Positions 12,001 to 17,916 of a stretch of DNA of 55,253 nt are shown one piece after another; position 1 is the stretch's first letter; every line of letters starts with the position of its first letter. This DNA comes from Azospirillum melinis (GTDB taxonomy: Bacteria; Pseudomonadota; Alphaproteobacteria; Azospirillales; Azospirillaceae), in contig NZ_WHOS01000047.1 in assembly GCF_013340935.1 (NCBI RefSeq), positions 1 to 55,253 of the forward strand, given 5' to 3'. The notes beneath the pieces are model-generated. The model saw nothing but the letters and a program-made list of their open reading frames with translations. It did no database searches and was not told the origin of the DNA. The position numbers were made by a program, and so were the translations under genes.

Positions 12001-13404
12001 GACGGTCAGCGTCTCCGACCCGTCGGTATCGGTCAGCGCCGGAGTGATCGTCAGCGGGATCGCGGAGTCTTCGTTGCCGGTCGCAGCACTGACGCTCAAC
12101 GTCGGGGTATCGGTCACCGGGTTCACCGTGACCACCAGCGGCAGGCTGGTGCTGGCCGGCGCGGCGCTGCCGTCGCGGCTGGTCGCCGTGACGGTGAGCG
12201 TGAAATCGGCGTCGCTGTTCAGCGGCGGGGTGATCGCCAAGCCTGCCAGCTGGCCCGGCGTCAGGGTGATCGAGCCGCCGGAAATGGTCAGCACCTCGCC
12301 GGCCGCATTGGTCAGGACCGCACCGGTCGGAATGCCGGCGATGGTGACGGTCAGCGTCTCCGAGCCGTCGGTGTCGGTCAGCGCCGGGCTGATCGACAGC
12401 GGAATCGCCGTATCCTCGGCACCGGTAACGGCCGAGACGCCGAGCGTCGGCGTGTCGGACACCGGGTTGACCGTGACCGGCAGCGTGGCGGTGACGCTGT
12501 TGGGCGTGGCGGTGCCGTCGGTGCTGGTGGCCGTCACGGTCAGGCTGAAGCTGTCGCCGCTGTTGGCCGGCGGGGTCAGCGTCAGGCCGGGGATCTGCGA
12601 CGCGGTCAGCACGATGCTGCCGTTGACCACTGTCAGCACCGCACCGGAGGCGTCGCGCAGAACCGCGCCGTCCGGGATGCCGGCCAGGGTGACGGTCAGC
12701 ACCTCCGTCCCGCCGGTATCGGTCAGGGCGGCGGCGATGTTCAGGGCAATGGCGGTGTCCTCGTCACCGGACACCCCGTTCACCGTCAGGCTGGGCGTGT
12801 CGGACACCGGCGCCGGGGCCGGAGTCGAGGGTGCGGCGACGGTGGGGGCGACCACCGCGGCGGCCTGCAGGAAGGTCACGCCCTCGGCGGCGGGAACCAC
12901 CCCGTTGTCGATCACCTGGTCGGGCGTCTCGGGCATCGGGATGTCCGACGCCGCAACGTCGAGCGGGTCGTAGGCCGAGGTCGTGCGCGCGGTCGACAGA
13001 AGCTCCGCCCGCTCCGCCGTCTTGCCGGCGGTCCCGCGGCCGTCCCCGTCCGCCGGGCCGGAACCCTCGGGACCGGTCGGGCCGGACCCGCGGGTGCCTT
13101 CGGTGCGCAGCACGTCGCCGTTCAGCAGCAGCGCGTTCACCGCCTGGTCGGCAGCGACAGCCACCGATTCGCCGACGACGGCACCGGTCTGCACCGCACC
13201 GCCCACCATCAGATCCTCGGCGCCGCGATAGTCGGTCTGGACATAGCCCAGCGTATCGTCGGGCCGTTGAAGCTGTACCGAGCTCGCCTCGTGGATGACG
13301 CCGCCCAGACGGGTGCCGTCGACCTGCTGGAGAAGGGTCAGATCGTCCAGGATCTGACGATCGTCGACCGTCGGGACCTTACCCTGAACCGCTTCATCAG
13401 CCAT
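1..13404 (-). CDS. Giant type I-secreted Ig-like/RTX repeat adhesin (N-terminal part, 3' end outside window)
   Basis: One uninterrupted minus-strand frame of 4468 codons with no stop before the window edge. The ATG at 13404 is preceded by GGAG at a 7-nt spacing. Residues 1 to about 200 are a non-repetitive, proline/alanine-rich head without a Sec signal peptide. Residues about 206-2965 are 24 tandem Ig-like repeats of exactly 115 residues (core motif NEDTAIPLTITPALTDTDGS). A few divergent repeats follow, mixed with glycine/aspartate RTX nonapeptides (GNDTILGGAGNDTL type, residues about 3088-3360), then a cadherin-like unit (residues about 3465-3570) and further Ig-like units to the edge. Lack of a Sec signal, RTX repeats and divergent ABC/HlyD genes indicate type I export and a surface attachment or biofilm role, as in LapA-like proteins. 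The C-terminal secretion signal is not visible, so final size and anchoring are unknown. Confidence 0.93.
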   Translation of the reverse strand, partial: MADEAVQGKVPTVDDRQILDDLTLLQQVDGTRLGGVIHEASSVQLQRPDDTLGYVQTDYRGAEDLMVGGAVQTGAVVGESVAVAADQAVNALLLNGDVLRTEGTRGSGPTGPEGSGPADGDGRGTAGKTAERAELLSTARTTSAYDPLDVAASDIPMPETPDQVIDNGVVPAAEGVTFLQAAAVVAPTVAAPSTPAPAPVSDTPSLTVNGVSGDEDTAIALNIAAALTDTGGTEVLTVTLAGIPDGAVLRDASGAVLTVVNGSIVLTASQIPGLTLTPPANSGDSFSLTVTATSTDGTATPNSVTATLPVTVNPVSDTPTLGVSAVTGAEDTAIPLSISPALTDTDGSETLTVTIAGIPTGAVLTNAAGEVLTISGGSITLTPGQLAGLAITPPLNSDADFTLTVTATSRDGSAAPASTSLPLVVTVNPVTDTPTLSVSAATGNEDSAIPLTITPALTDTDGSETLTVTISGIPAGASLANAAGDTLSISNGAVTLTPGQLAGLRITPPANSDADFTLTVTTTAQDGTAAPVSVSAPLVVTVNPVTDTPTLSVTAASGNEDMAIPLVISPALTDTDGSESLSITISGIPVGASLKNSAGDTLTIGNGSITLSPNQLAGLTITPPANSDVDFTLTVTATARDGGADAVSVSAPLAVTVTPVTDTPTLSVTAATGSEDTAIPLAITPALTDLDGSETLTITISGIPTGAALTNTAGEVLTISGGSITLTPGQLAGLAITPPVNSDADFTLTVTATAKDGVADPVSVTQALAVTVNPVSDTPTLSVSAARGDEDTAIPLTISPALTDTDGSETLTITVAGVPAGATLSAGTSVTEQNGTTTWTLTKDQLSGLKITPPANSDVDFDLTVTAIAKDGSAPVATTSQTLRVTVDPVTDTPTLSVSAASGNEDSAIALTISPALTDLDGSEALTITISGIPAGASLSNTAGNTLTISNGSITLTPDQLAGLKITPPHNSDDDFSLTVTATAKDGVANPVSVTQALAVTVNPVSDTPTLSVSAARGDEDTAIPLTISPALTDTDGSETLTVTIAGVPAGATLSAGTSVTESNGTTTWTLTPQQLAGLKITPPANSDVDFDLTVTAIAKDGSAPVATTSQTLHVTVDPVTDTPTLSVTAASGNEDTAIALTITPALTDLDGSEVLTITISGIPAGATLVNTLNGTLTVTNGSITLNPDQLAGLKITPPHNSDDDFTLTVTTTAKDGVAAPVSVSAPLVVTVNPVTDTPTLSVSAASGNEDSAIALSISPALTDTDGSETLTVTISGIPAGASLSNTAGNTLTISNGSITLTPDQLAGLKITPPHNSDDDFTLTITTTAKDGVAAPVSVSAPLFVTVNPVSDTPTLSVTAARGDEDTAIPLTINPALTDTDGSETLTITVAGVPAGATLSAGIAVTQPDGTTTWTLTPQQLAGLKITPPANSDVDFDLTVTAIAKDGAAPVATTSQTLHVTVDPVTDTPTLSVSAASGNEDTAIPLTITPALTDLDGSETLAITISGIPAGASLSNTAGSTLTISNGSITLTPDQLGGLKITPPLNSDADFTLTVTATAKDGVANPVSVSQTLPVTVSPVSDAPTLSVTAATGNEDTAIALSITPALTDTDGSEVLTVTIAGIPAGATLTNTLNGTLTVTNGSITLNPDQLAGLKITPPVNSDDDFTLTVTATSKDGSAAPASTSAPLLVTVNPVSDTPTLSVSAARGDEDTAIPLTISPALTDTDGSETLTVTIAGVPAGATLSAGTSVTESNGTTTWTLTPQQLAGLKITPPANSDVDFDLTVTAIAKDGSAPVATTSQTLHVTVDPVTDTPTLSVTAASGSEDTAIALAITPALTDLDGSETLTITIARIPTGAVLTNTAGDVLTISGGSITLTPGQLAGLAITPPVNSDADFTLTVTATAKDGVADPVSVTQALAVTVNPVSDTPTLSVSAARGDEDTAIPLTINPALTDTDGSETLTVTIAGVPAGATLSAGTSVTESNGTTTWTLTPQQLAGLKITPPANSDVDFDLTVTAIAKDGSAPVATTSQTLHVTVDPVTDTPTLSVSAASGNEDTAIALAITPALTDLDGSEVLTITISGIPAGATLANTLNGSLTVTNGSITLNPDQLAGLKITPPLNSDDDFTLTVTATAKDGVAAPVSVSAPLVVTVNPVTDTPTLSVTAASGNEDSAIALAITPALTDTDGSEVLTITISGIPAGATLANTLNGTLTVSNGSITLNPDQLAGLKITPPHNSDDDFTLTVTATAKDGVATPVSVSAPLVVTVNPVTDTPTLSVTAASGNEDTAIPLTISPALTDTDGSEVLTITISGIPAGATLVNTLNGTLTVSNGSITLNPDQLAGLKITPPLNSDGTFTLSVTATAKDGVADPVSVTQSLPVTVTAVTDTPTLSVSAARGDEDTAIPLTISPALTDTDGSETLTITIAGVPAGATLSAGTSVTEQNGTTTWTLTPQQLAGLKITPPANSDVDFDLTVTAIAKDGSAPVATTSQTLHVTVDPITDTPTLSVTAASGNEDTAIPLTITPALTDLDGSETLTITISGIPAGATLVNTLNGTLTVINGSITLNPDQLAGLKITPPLNSDDDFTLTVTATAKDGIAAPVSVSAPLVVTVNPVSDTPTLSVSAARGDEDTAISLTISPALTDTDGSETLSIRISGVPAGATLSAGTSVTESNGTTTWTLTKDQLAGLKITPPHNSDVDFDLTVTAIAKDGSAPVATTSQTLHVTVDPVTDTPTLSVTAATGNEDTAIPLTITPALTDTDGSESLTITISGIPAGAILANTLNGTLTVSNGSITLNPNQLAGLKITPPLNSDDDFTLTVTATAKDGVADAVSVTQTLPVTVNPVSDAPTLSVTAVTGNEDTAIPLTINPALTDTDGSEVLTIRITGIPAGATLVNTLNGTLTVTNGSITLNPDQLAGLKITPPLNSDDDFTLSVTAVSKDRGAAEATTTLPLVVTVNPVTDTPTLSVTAASGNEDTAIALDIRSALTDLDGSESLSIKITGVPAGATLSAGTLNADGSWTLTQAQLANLKITPKADSDVDFTLTVTATATDRGLSPVSVQTTLAVTVIAVADKPTVSVTPVSYDLAVGQNDTLTGTAGNDTLSGGAGNDTILGGAGDDVIYGDGTGTFTVALSITPAVTDRDGSEYISKLTISGVPAGATLSAGTLNADGTWTLTEAQLSGLKLTAKEGDTTHPITLTVVSTSRELENGSTADSDPQTLTVSFANTPKGNDSLDGGDGNDTILGGAGNDTLIGGLGDDSLDGGDDNDLLAGGPGNDTIDGGAGNDTVTYANSATAVNANLATGVGTGEGTDVLRNLENVTGSAFDDVITGDGGANILLGGGGNDTITGGAGTDTIHGGAGDDLSIFTVGTDGGTASAPELQDGDAGIDTFRVMLTTGQLSNASILADLRTLRDRIETAAADPSAATKDTDVASAATLTALGIKLADFEKLELYVDGRPVDVRTALNYAPTATAATTTTSEDNSISGRLAATDQDTVNHRTDETMTFKGPGADGQPVRLAHGTLVVNADGTFTYTPDADFSGTESFSFTVTDGYGGTSTATQTIQVTPVADSITLTTLNARGNEDAAGGIAIAPTITLSDVDAASPEAVETVTLTMSASQLDVAGAKLYLNGTELTRSGTTTYSWTIPTSALVAGGSAGTWTVSGLKIVTTRNSDADLTYTLTVGTIDSTSAGTVRGSKSATGTITVDAVADAPTVTAAAAATDEDTSVALRITPALTDTDGSESIGYVTISGVPAGASLNLGTVLSTQGDGSTSWKVNAADLASLRLTPPHDFSGTITLRVVATSVERENGSTADSAPATLTVTVTGVADAPIVIPAAATGNEDTAIPLSIDAHLSDVTGETLDHITITDLPEGAKLSAGIHNADGSWTLTPAQLTGLTFTPPPNYSGTLTLKITATSVEGATTATSAQQPLTVTVTAVADTPVLSASDAVGREDTAIPLSVVAALTDRDGSESLSILVGGVPAGATLNHGHYDATLGKWVLTQADLSGLTITPPANSNTGFNLTFTARATEGSNGAFADAAAVSVHVEVQGVADVVTPNGTLTARGDEDTAINLKLGDLVMTDNDGSERLSLVVSNLPSGSWLSLAAGHESGLVYLGNGRWSVDAEYRNELTLTTKKDFSGTITLKVDVITTDSNGAPIVTVNGVTSGGMLKDTRDLTVTVDPKADEPVVSIGASGLEDAVGGIPLTISALTGDSDGSEHISSIVISGLPAGVTLTSSDAGALTANADGSWTVDPAKLGNLRLIVPANNADDFTITVKVTAMDGTDTLTRTYTPTVTITAVADAPVSHAADGSAVPYHVDDQSTTGVPDGLVLNLNAFLADTDGSEKLAVTIGGVPKGTVLSRGIDNGNGTWTLTAEDYAAALAEGGLKLTVKDANATGITHTVAGSVDTASVTLTVNPYSIESEGDRNTSVSDSFVLSWTTTASSGGGSTDPGNGGNTGGGTSPP
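3331..4150 (-). repeat. RTX calcium-binding nonapeptide blocks interleaved with one Ig-like unit
   Basis: Three glycine/aspartate-rich blocks are encoded on the minus strand at about 4041-4150, 3546-3721 and 3331-3470. They carry repeats such as GNDTLSGGAGNDTILGG, GNDSLDGGDGNDTILGG and GNDTITGGAGTDTIHGG, which match the GGxGxDxUx RTX consensus that binds calcium as a beta-roll. Between the first two blocks lies one Ig-like unit (3722-4040) interrupted by RTX sequence on both sides. In most RTX proteins these repeats cluster near the C-terminus. Here more than 1100 residues of Ig/cadherin-like sequence still follow before the window edge. Confidence 0.9.
4511..12790 (-). repeat. 24 tandem 345-bp repeats inside the adhesin gene
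   Basis: The boundary motif (GTCGG of the encoded DTPTLSV segment) recurs at 4511, 4856, 5201, 5546, 5891, 6236, 6581, 6926, 7271, 7616, 7961, 8306, 8651, 8996, 9341, 9686, 10031, 10376, 10721, 11066, 11411, 11756, 12101, 12446 and 12791. Every step is exactly 345 bp, so no unit has gained or lost a codon. Seven units (boundaries starting at 5201, 5891, 7271, 7961, 8996, 10031 and 10721) share a distinct loop containing NGTTTWTLT or a near variant and a DVDFDLTVTAIAKDG strand. The remaining units have a LNGTLTV- or AGNTLTIS-type loop. One more unit of 333 bp lies just downstream (4178-4510). The high identity between units makes recombination and assembly collapse likely. Confidence 0.95.
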
Positions 13405-13735
13405 CGGACCGCTCCATAAGTCGGGTGCAAAATCGCACCACACCACTTGTCACGACCCTAGGTTCTAGCGCTCTCACTTGCTTGTGATAAGAAACATCCT
13501 GTGATGAGTTTCAACATGTTGGATGCTGAAGCACCGGCCACCTCTACCCTAGGGGGACCGCCTGGACGCAACGAAATCCCTTGGAGCGGTTGGGTTTTTA
13601 CCGCTTTCGCGCAAGCTCCGAAGGGCAGGGCGCAATGCGCTTTGTCACTCGGTTGCCTTTTGTTGCTATTCGCGGATTTACCTATCACTAGCAAATATGG
13701 TGTTGATTAGCGCTCGGTTAACTCCGTGAAACAGG
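13405..13735. other. Divergent intergenic region between the adhesin and its transporter
   Basis: This 331-bp stretch separates the minus-strand adhesin start from the plus-strand ABC transporter start, so both promoters should lie here. Short frames on both strands have no recognisable product and no convincing start signal. The stretch is less GC-rich than its surroundings at 13480-13520 and 13655-13710, where promoter-like sequence can be found. Confidence 0.6.
13660..13688 (+). promoter_or_regulatory. Possible sigma-70-like promoter of the secretion operon
   Basis: TTGTTG (13660-13665), a 17-bp spacer and TATCAC (13683-13688) lie about 50 bp before the transporter start, in a local AT-rich stretch. 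The match to consensus is only 3/6 and 4/6, so this is a weak prediction. Confidence 0.28.
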
Positions 13736-16700
13736 TTGGTCGTTTTGCAGCCCGGAAACCCGTCCGCTCCTCCCAGCGCACCGCCCGCCGCCTCCCCCGA
13801 GCGCAATCGGGCCGGGCGCGATGGCGCCAAACGCGATCAGGCAAACCGTGATCGGGCGGCCGAGAAGGCTGCGCGACGCCTGCTGTCCGGCATGCTGGGT
13901 CCGCGCCGGGACCGGGCGATGCTGATCCTGGCGTCCTTCGCCCTGAACATCTTCGGGCTGGCCCTGCCGGTCACGCTGCTGCATGTCTACGACCGCATCC
14001 TGCCGAACGAATCCTACGGCACCATGCTTCTGCTCGGCATCGGCTGTGGGGCGGCGGCGGTGATGGAGGCGATCCTGCGGGTCGCGCGCTCGGCGCTGAC
14101 CACCTGGATGGGGGCGAGGATCGAGCACCAGTCGAGCGCGTCGCTGATCGACCGGCTGATGCACATGCCGCTGAACGCCTTTTCCCAGCAGGGCATCGGC
14201 ACCCATTTCGAGGTTTACCGCGCCATCAAGCTGGTGCGGGAATTCTATTCGGGCCAGGCGCTGCAATCAGCCATCGACATCCCCTTCGCCGTTCTCTATC
14301 TGGGCCTGATCGCCCTGCTGGCAGGCTGGCTGGCGGCGATCCCGGTGGCGGTGCTGGGCCTGTTCCTGATCGTCGGCGCCGTGCTGGGCCGGCGGATGCG
14401 CCGGGCGCTGGAAAGCCGCCACACGCTGGAGGAGCGGCGCCTGAACTTCATCAGCGAGGTTCTGGGCGGCGTCCACACCGTGAAGGGCCTGGGGGCCGAG
14501 GCCGGCCTGCTGCGCCGCCACGAGCGCCTGCAACAGGGTTGCAGCGAGGAGGACTTCACCGTCGCCCGCCTCAGCGGCACCGCCTCCGTCGTCGCCGCCA
14601 CGCTGGCCCAGACGACGATGATGCTGGTGGTTCTGCTGGGCAGCGTGTCGGTGATCGACGGCGCGATGACCACCGGCGTTTTGACCGCCTGCTCGATGCT
14701 GGCCGGGCGCTGCGTGCAGCCGGTGCAGGCGCTGTTCGACCGCTGGGTGCGCTACCAGTCGGTGTCGCTGGCCCTGCGCCGCATCGGCCATGTCCTGCTG
14801 GAGGTCGGACCCGACGGCGCCGCGGCGCCGGTCGCCAGGGACGGAATCGCCGAGTCGGACGGTGCGGTCGCCACGCCGCTGGCCCCCGGCTCCATCGAGA
14901 TGGACAAGGTCACCTTCGCCTACGACCGCGGGCCGGAGATCCTGAGCGGCCTGTCGCTGAGCGTCGGGCCGGGCGAGTTCCTGGGCGTGGTGGCGACCAA
15001 CAGTTCGGGCAAGACGACGCTTCTGCGCCTGATCCTGGGCGTGCTGCGGCCACGGTCCGGCGAGGTCCGGGTCGGCGTGCGCACCCTGACCGGGGCCGAT
15101 GCCATGATCGGCATCGGCGGCGTCGTCTATGTCGGCGAGCATCCGGAGCTGTTCAAAGGCACGATCCTGCAGAACCTGACGCTGTTCGACCCCAGCCGGG
15201 CCGATCTGGCGATGGAGGTCTGCCGGCGCCTTGGCCTCGACCGCCGCATCGCCAGCCTGCCGCAGGGCTACGAGACCATCGTCGGCGACGCCTCGCAGGA
15301 GGCGCTGCCCCGCGGCGCCCGCCAGATGATCTGCCTTGCCCGGGCCCTGGTCCGCGAGCCGGCCGTCCTGCTGCTGGACGAGCCGAACTCCTCGCTCGAC
15401 GTCGAGTCCGACAAGGCGTTCCGCCGCGCGCTCGACGAGCTGCGCGGCAGCGTCACCATCCTGCTGGTCAGCAGTCGCCCGTCGCTGCTGTCGCTGGCCG
15501 ACCGGGTGGTGCAGATCGTCGACGGCCATGCGGTGGCCCGCAACCCGGCCGCCGAAGCCATCGGCGGACAGCCGGCCCTGGTGGCTGCCGTCTCCAGCGC
15601 CCCGGCACCGGATGCCGAGGCCGGCACCGATGCGGAGCCGATCCGAGCCGCCCACGACGACGGCGACATCCTGCGCCGCCGGCTGGCCGAGGCATCGGCC
15701 GTCGGCGCCTGCATGGTGCCGCTGCTCGACGCGCTCGGCTGGCGCGGCGCGCCGCAGACGCTGGCGGAAGCCCTGCCCCACTTCTCCGAGGTGCAGACGG
15801 TGGAGGAGCTGTGCGACGTGTTCCAGCGCCTGCATTTCGAGGGGCGCAGCCTGCGCTTCGACCTCGGCCGGCCGGAACCGTCGCTGATGCCCTGCCTGTT
15901 CCGCGCCCGCGACGGCGGCATCTACACGCTGCTGTCCGCCGATGCCGACGGCGTCACCGCCTTCAGCGGGCAGTCGCGCGAAACGGTGACGCTGAACTAC
16001 GGCAAGGGCACGGCCTACGTCTTCACGCCGCTGGAGACCGCCTCCGGCGCCGGGAATCAGAACTGGGTCGGCTCGGTCATCCACGCCTATTTCCCGCTGC
16101 TGTGGGCGGTGCTGGGGCTGAGTGCCGTCATCAACCTGCTGTCGGTCGCCGCCCCGCTCTTCACCATGGCGATCTATGACAAGGTGATCGGCACCGGGTC
16201 GTTCGACACGCTGGCGACCATCGCCGTCGGCGCCTTCCTGGTCATCGCCGGCGACTTCGCTCTGCGCCAGATCCGCGGCCGGGCACTGGCCCATGCCGGG
16301 TCGCGCATCGCCCGCACCGTCAGCAACGCCACCATCGACCGCATCCTGATGCTGCCGGTGGGGATGAGCGAACGGGCGGCCATCGGCACGCAGATCGCGC
16401 GGGTGAAGGATCTGGAGTCGATCCGCGATTTCATCAGCCAGGGGCAGGTGGCGGCGCTGTTCGACGTGCCCTTCGCCCTGTTCTATCTGGTGGTGATGGC
16501 GGTGCTGGGCGGACCGCTGGCTCTGGTCCCGCTGGCCGCCGTGCTGGTCACCGCCGCCATCGGCGCCGCCGTCCACCCGATGGTGCGCGCCCGCACCGGC
16601 ACCACCGCGCGCGCCGACACCGAGCGGCAGGAATTCTTCGTCGAGATGGTCGCCAAGATGCCGGCCCTGCGCGCCATCGGCGGGCTGGCCCACTGGCGCG

Positions 16701-17878
16701 ACCGCTATGACCGGCTGTCGGCCCGCACCGCCCGGTCGGGCCACACCGCCGCCAACCTGTCGGCGACCCATGCGGCGCTGGCCGGGCTGGTGGTGCCGGT
16801 GGCAGGATTGGCCACCGTCGGCGTCGGCGCCCTCCAGGTCTTCGCCGGCACGATGACGCCGGGCGCGCTGATGGCGTCGATGATGCTGCTGTGGCGGGTG
16901 ATGGTGCCGTTGCAGACCGCCGTCTCCATGCTGCCGCGCATTGAGCAGCTGCGCGCCAACGCCCGCCAGATCAACGGCCTGATGAGCATCCGGCCGGAGC
17001 GCGAGCCGCGCTGCGCCACCTTGCAGCCGCGCCGGCTGAAGGGCGAGGTGTCCTTCTCGCGCGTGTCGCTGCGCTACCGCAACGATGCCGATCCGGCGCT
17101 GGTCGGCGTGACGTTCAATGTCAAGCCGGGGCAGATCGTCGCCATCGTCGGGCCGGACGGCGCCGGCAAGTCGTCGCTGCTGAAGGTGATGCTGGGGCTC
17201 TACGCGCCGCAGGCCGGCAATGTGCGGGTCGACGGCGTCGACATCCGCCAGATGGACCCGGTCGATCTGCGCAAGTCCATCGGCTATGTGCCGCAGGCCA
17301 GCTCGCTGTTCTACGGCACCATCGCGCAGAACCTGCGCTTCGCCGACCAGACCGCCGACGAGGCCGAACTGCGCTGGGCGCTGTCGCTGGCCGGCGCGCT
17401 GGACGAGGTGGAGGCTCTGCCGCGCGGGCTGGACACCCGCATCGGCGACAACCAGTCGCTGCGCCTGTCGCCCAGCCTGACCCAGAAGATCTGCCTGGCC
17501 CGCGCCTACATCCGCCGTCCGCGCATCCTGCTGCTGGACGAGCCGGCGAGCCGGCTGGACTTCGAGGGCGACAAGGCGCTGCACGCGGCGCTGGCCGCCC
17601 TGCGCGGCCACAGCACCATCTTCCTGGTCACCCACCGGCCGAGCCACCTGACGCTGGCCGACACGGTGCTGACCATGGATGCCGGCATGATCGGCCCAGC
17701 CGCCCCGGCCGGCGGCCTGCCCGGCCCCCGTCCGGTCGGTCCCGGCACCGGCCCCAATGGTGGCCCCAATGGCGGCCCGGGTGGCGGCAACAGCGTCGCC
17801 AACGGCATCGCCGGGGCGCTGCTGGGCGGGATCGGGCTGCAACGCCCGCCCGGCGTCGCCGCCACGCCACAACGTTGA
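13736..17878 (+). CDS. Fused double-unit type I secretion ABC transporter (two TMD-NBD units in one chain)
   Basis: The 1380-residue protein contains two complete half-transporters; usual T1SS ABC proteins are 550-720 residues and work as homodimers. Unit 1 has a membrane domain (about 55-350) and an ATPase domain (about 385-600). Residues about 640-770 resemble the C39-like domain found at the start of many T1SS ABC proteins. Unit 2 has a membrane domain (about 775-1075) and an ATPase domain (about 1100-1320). ATPase 1 has a Walker A with its first glycine lost (ATNSSGKTT, 420-428), signature LPRGARQ (524-530), Walker B VLLLDE, and serine 580 instead of the H-loop histidine. ATPase 2 has a normal Walker A (GPDGAGKSS), signature LSPSLTQ and H-loop VTHR. 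The tail is Gly/Pro-rich. The only in-frame starts are TTG 13736, TTG 13745 or ATG 13892; codon use supports a start before 13892. HlyD follows 38 bp downstream. The likely substrate is the divergent adhesin. Confidence 0.9.
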   Translation: MVVLQPGNPSAPPSAPPAASPERNRAGRDGAKRDQANRDRAAEKAARRLLSGMLGPRRDRAMLILASFALNIFGLALPVTLLHVYDRILPNESYGTMLLLGIGCGAAAVMEAILRVARSALTTWMGARIEHQSSASLIDRLMHMPLNAFSQQGIGTHFEVYRAIKLVREFYSGQALQSAIDIPFAVLYLGLIALLAGWLAAIPVAVLGLFLIVGAVLGRRMRRALESRHTLEERRLNFISEVLGGVHTVKGLGAEAGLLRRHERLQQGCSEEDFTVARLSGTASVVAATLAQTTMMLVVLLGSVSVIDGAMTTGVLTACSMLAGRCVQPVQALFDRWVRYQSVSLALRRIGHVLLEVGPDGAAAPVARDGIAESDGAVATPLAPGSIEMDKVTFAYDRGPEILSGLSLSVGPGEFLGVVATNSSGKTTLLRLILGVLRPRSGEVRVGVRTLTGADAMIGIGGVVYVGEHPELFKGTILQNLTLFDPSRADLAMEVCRRLGLDRRIASLPQGYETIVGDASQEALPRGARQMICLARALVREPAVLLLDEPNSSLDVESDKAFRRALDELRGSVTILLVSSRPSLLSLADRVVQIVDGHAVARNPAAEAIGGQPALVAAVSSAPAPDAEAGTDAEPIRAAHDDGDILRRRLAEASAVGACMVPLLDALGWRGAPQTLAEALPHFSEVQTVEELCDVFQRLHFEGRSLRFDLGRPEPSLMPCLFRARDGGIYTLLSADADGVTAFSGQSRETVTLNYGKGTAYVFTPLETASGAGNQNWVGSVIHAYFPLLWAVLGLSAVINLLSVAAPLFTMAIYDKVIGTGSFDTLATIAVGAFLVIAGDFALRQIRGRALAHAGSRIARTVSNATIDRILMLPVGMSERAAIGTQIARVKDLESIRDFISQGQVAALFDVPFALFYLVVMAVLGGPLALVPLAAVLVTAAIGAAVHPMVRARTGTTARADTERQEFFVEMVAKMPALRAIGGLAHWRDRYDRLSARTARSGHTAANLSATHAALAGLVVPVAGLATVGVGALQVFAGTMTPGALMASMMLLWRVMVPLQTAVSMLPRIEQLRANARQINGLMSIRPEREPRCATLQPRRLKGEVSFSRVSLRYRNDADPALVGVTFNVKPGQIVAIVGPDGAGKSSLLKVMLGLYAPQAGNVRVDGVDIRQMDPVDLRKSIGYVPQASSLFYGTIAQNLRFADQTADEAELRWALSLAGALDEVEALPRGLDTRIGDNQSLRLSPSLTQKICLARAYIRRPRILLLDEPASRLDFEGDKALHAALAALRGHSTIFLVTHRPSHLTLADTVLTMDAGMIGPAAPAGGLPGPRPVGPGTGPNGGPNGGPGGGNSVANGIAGALLGGIGLQRPPGVAATPQR

Positions 17879-17916
17879 TCGGGCGCTGACGCCTTCCGCT
17901 CTTTCCTCCAGTCCAT

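Noticed and set aside
4511..12790. CRISPR-like regular repeat spacing
   Set aside because: Units are contiguous 345-bp coding repeats with no spacers, and they encode folded domains.
3208..13419. Very long plus-strand frames (2090 and 1204 codons) opposite the adhesin
   Set aside because: The predicted products are low-complexity Arg/Gly/Asp/Gln strings that mirror the 345-bp repeats. The minus strand encodes coherent Ig-like and RTX domains over the same bases. Long antisense frames are expected with strong GC3 bias.
13458..13710. Small frames on both strands in the adhesin/transporter gap
   Set aside because: They overlap each other and lack ribosome sites and known families; the region is better explained as promoters.
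14267..17872. 1201-codon minus-strand frame opposite the ABC transporter
   Set aside because: His/Gln/Arg/Ala-rich product without domains. The plus strand has full ABC motifs in both units.
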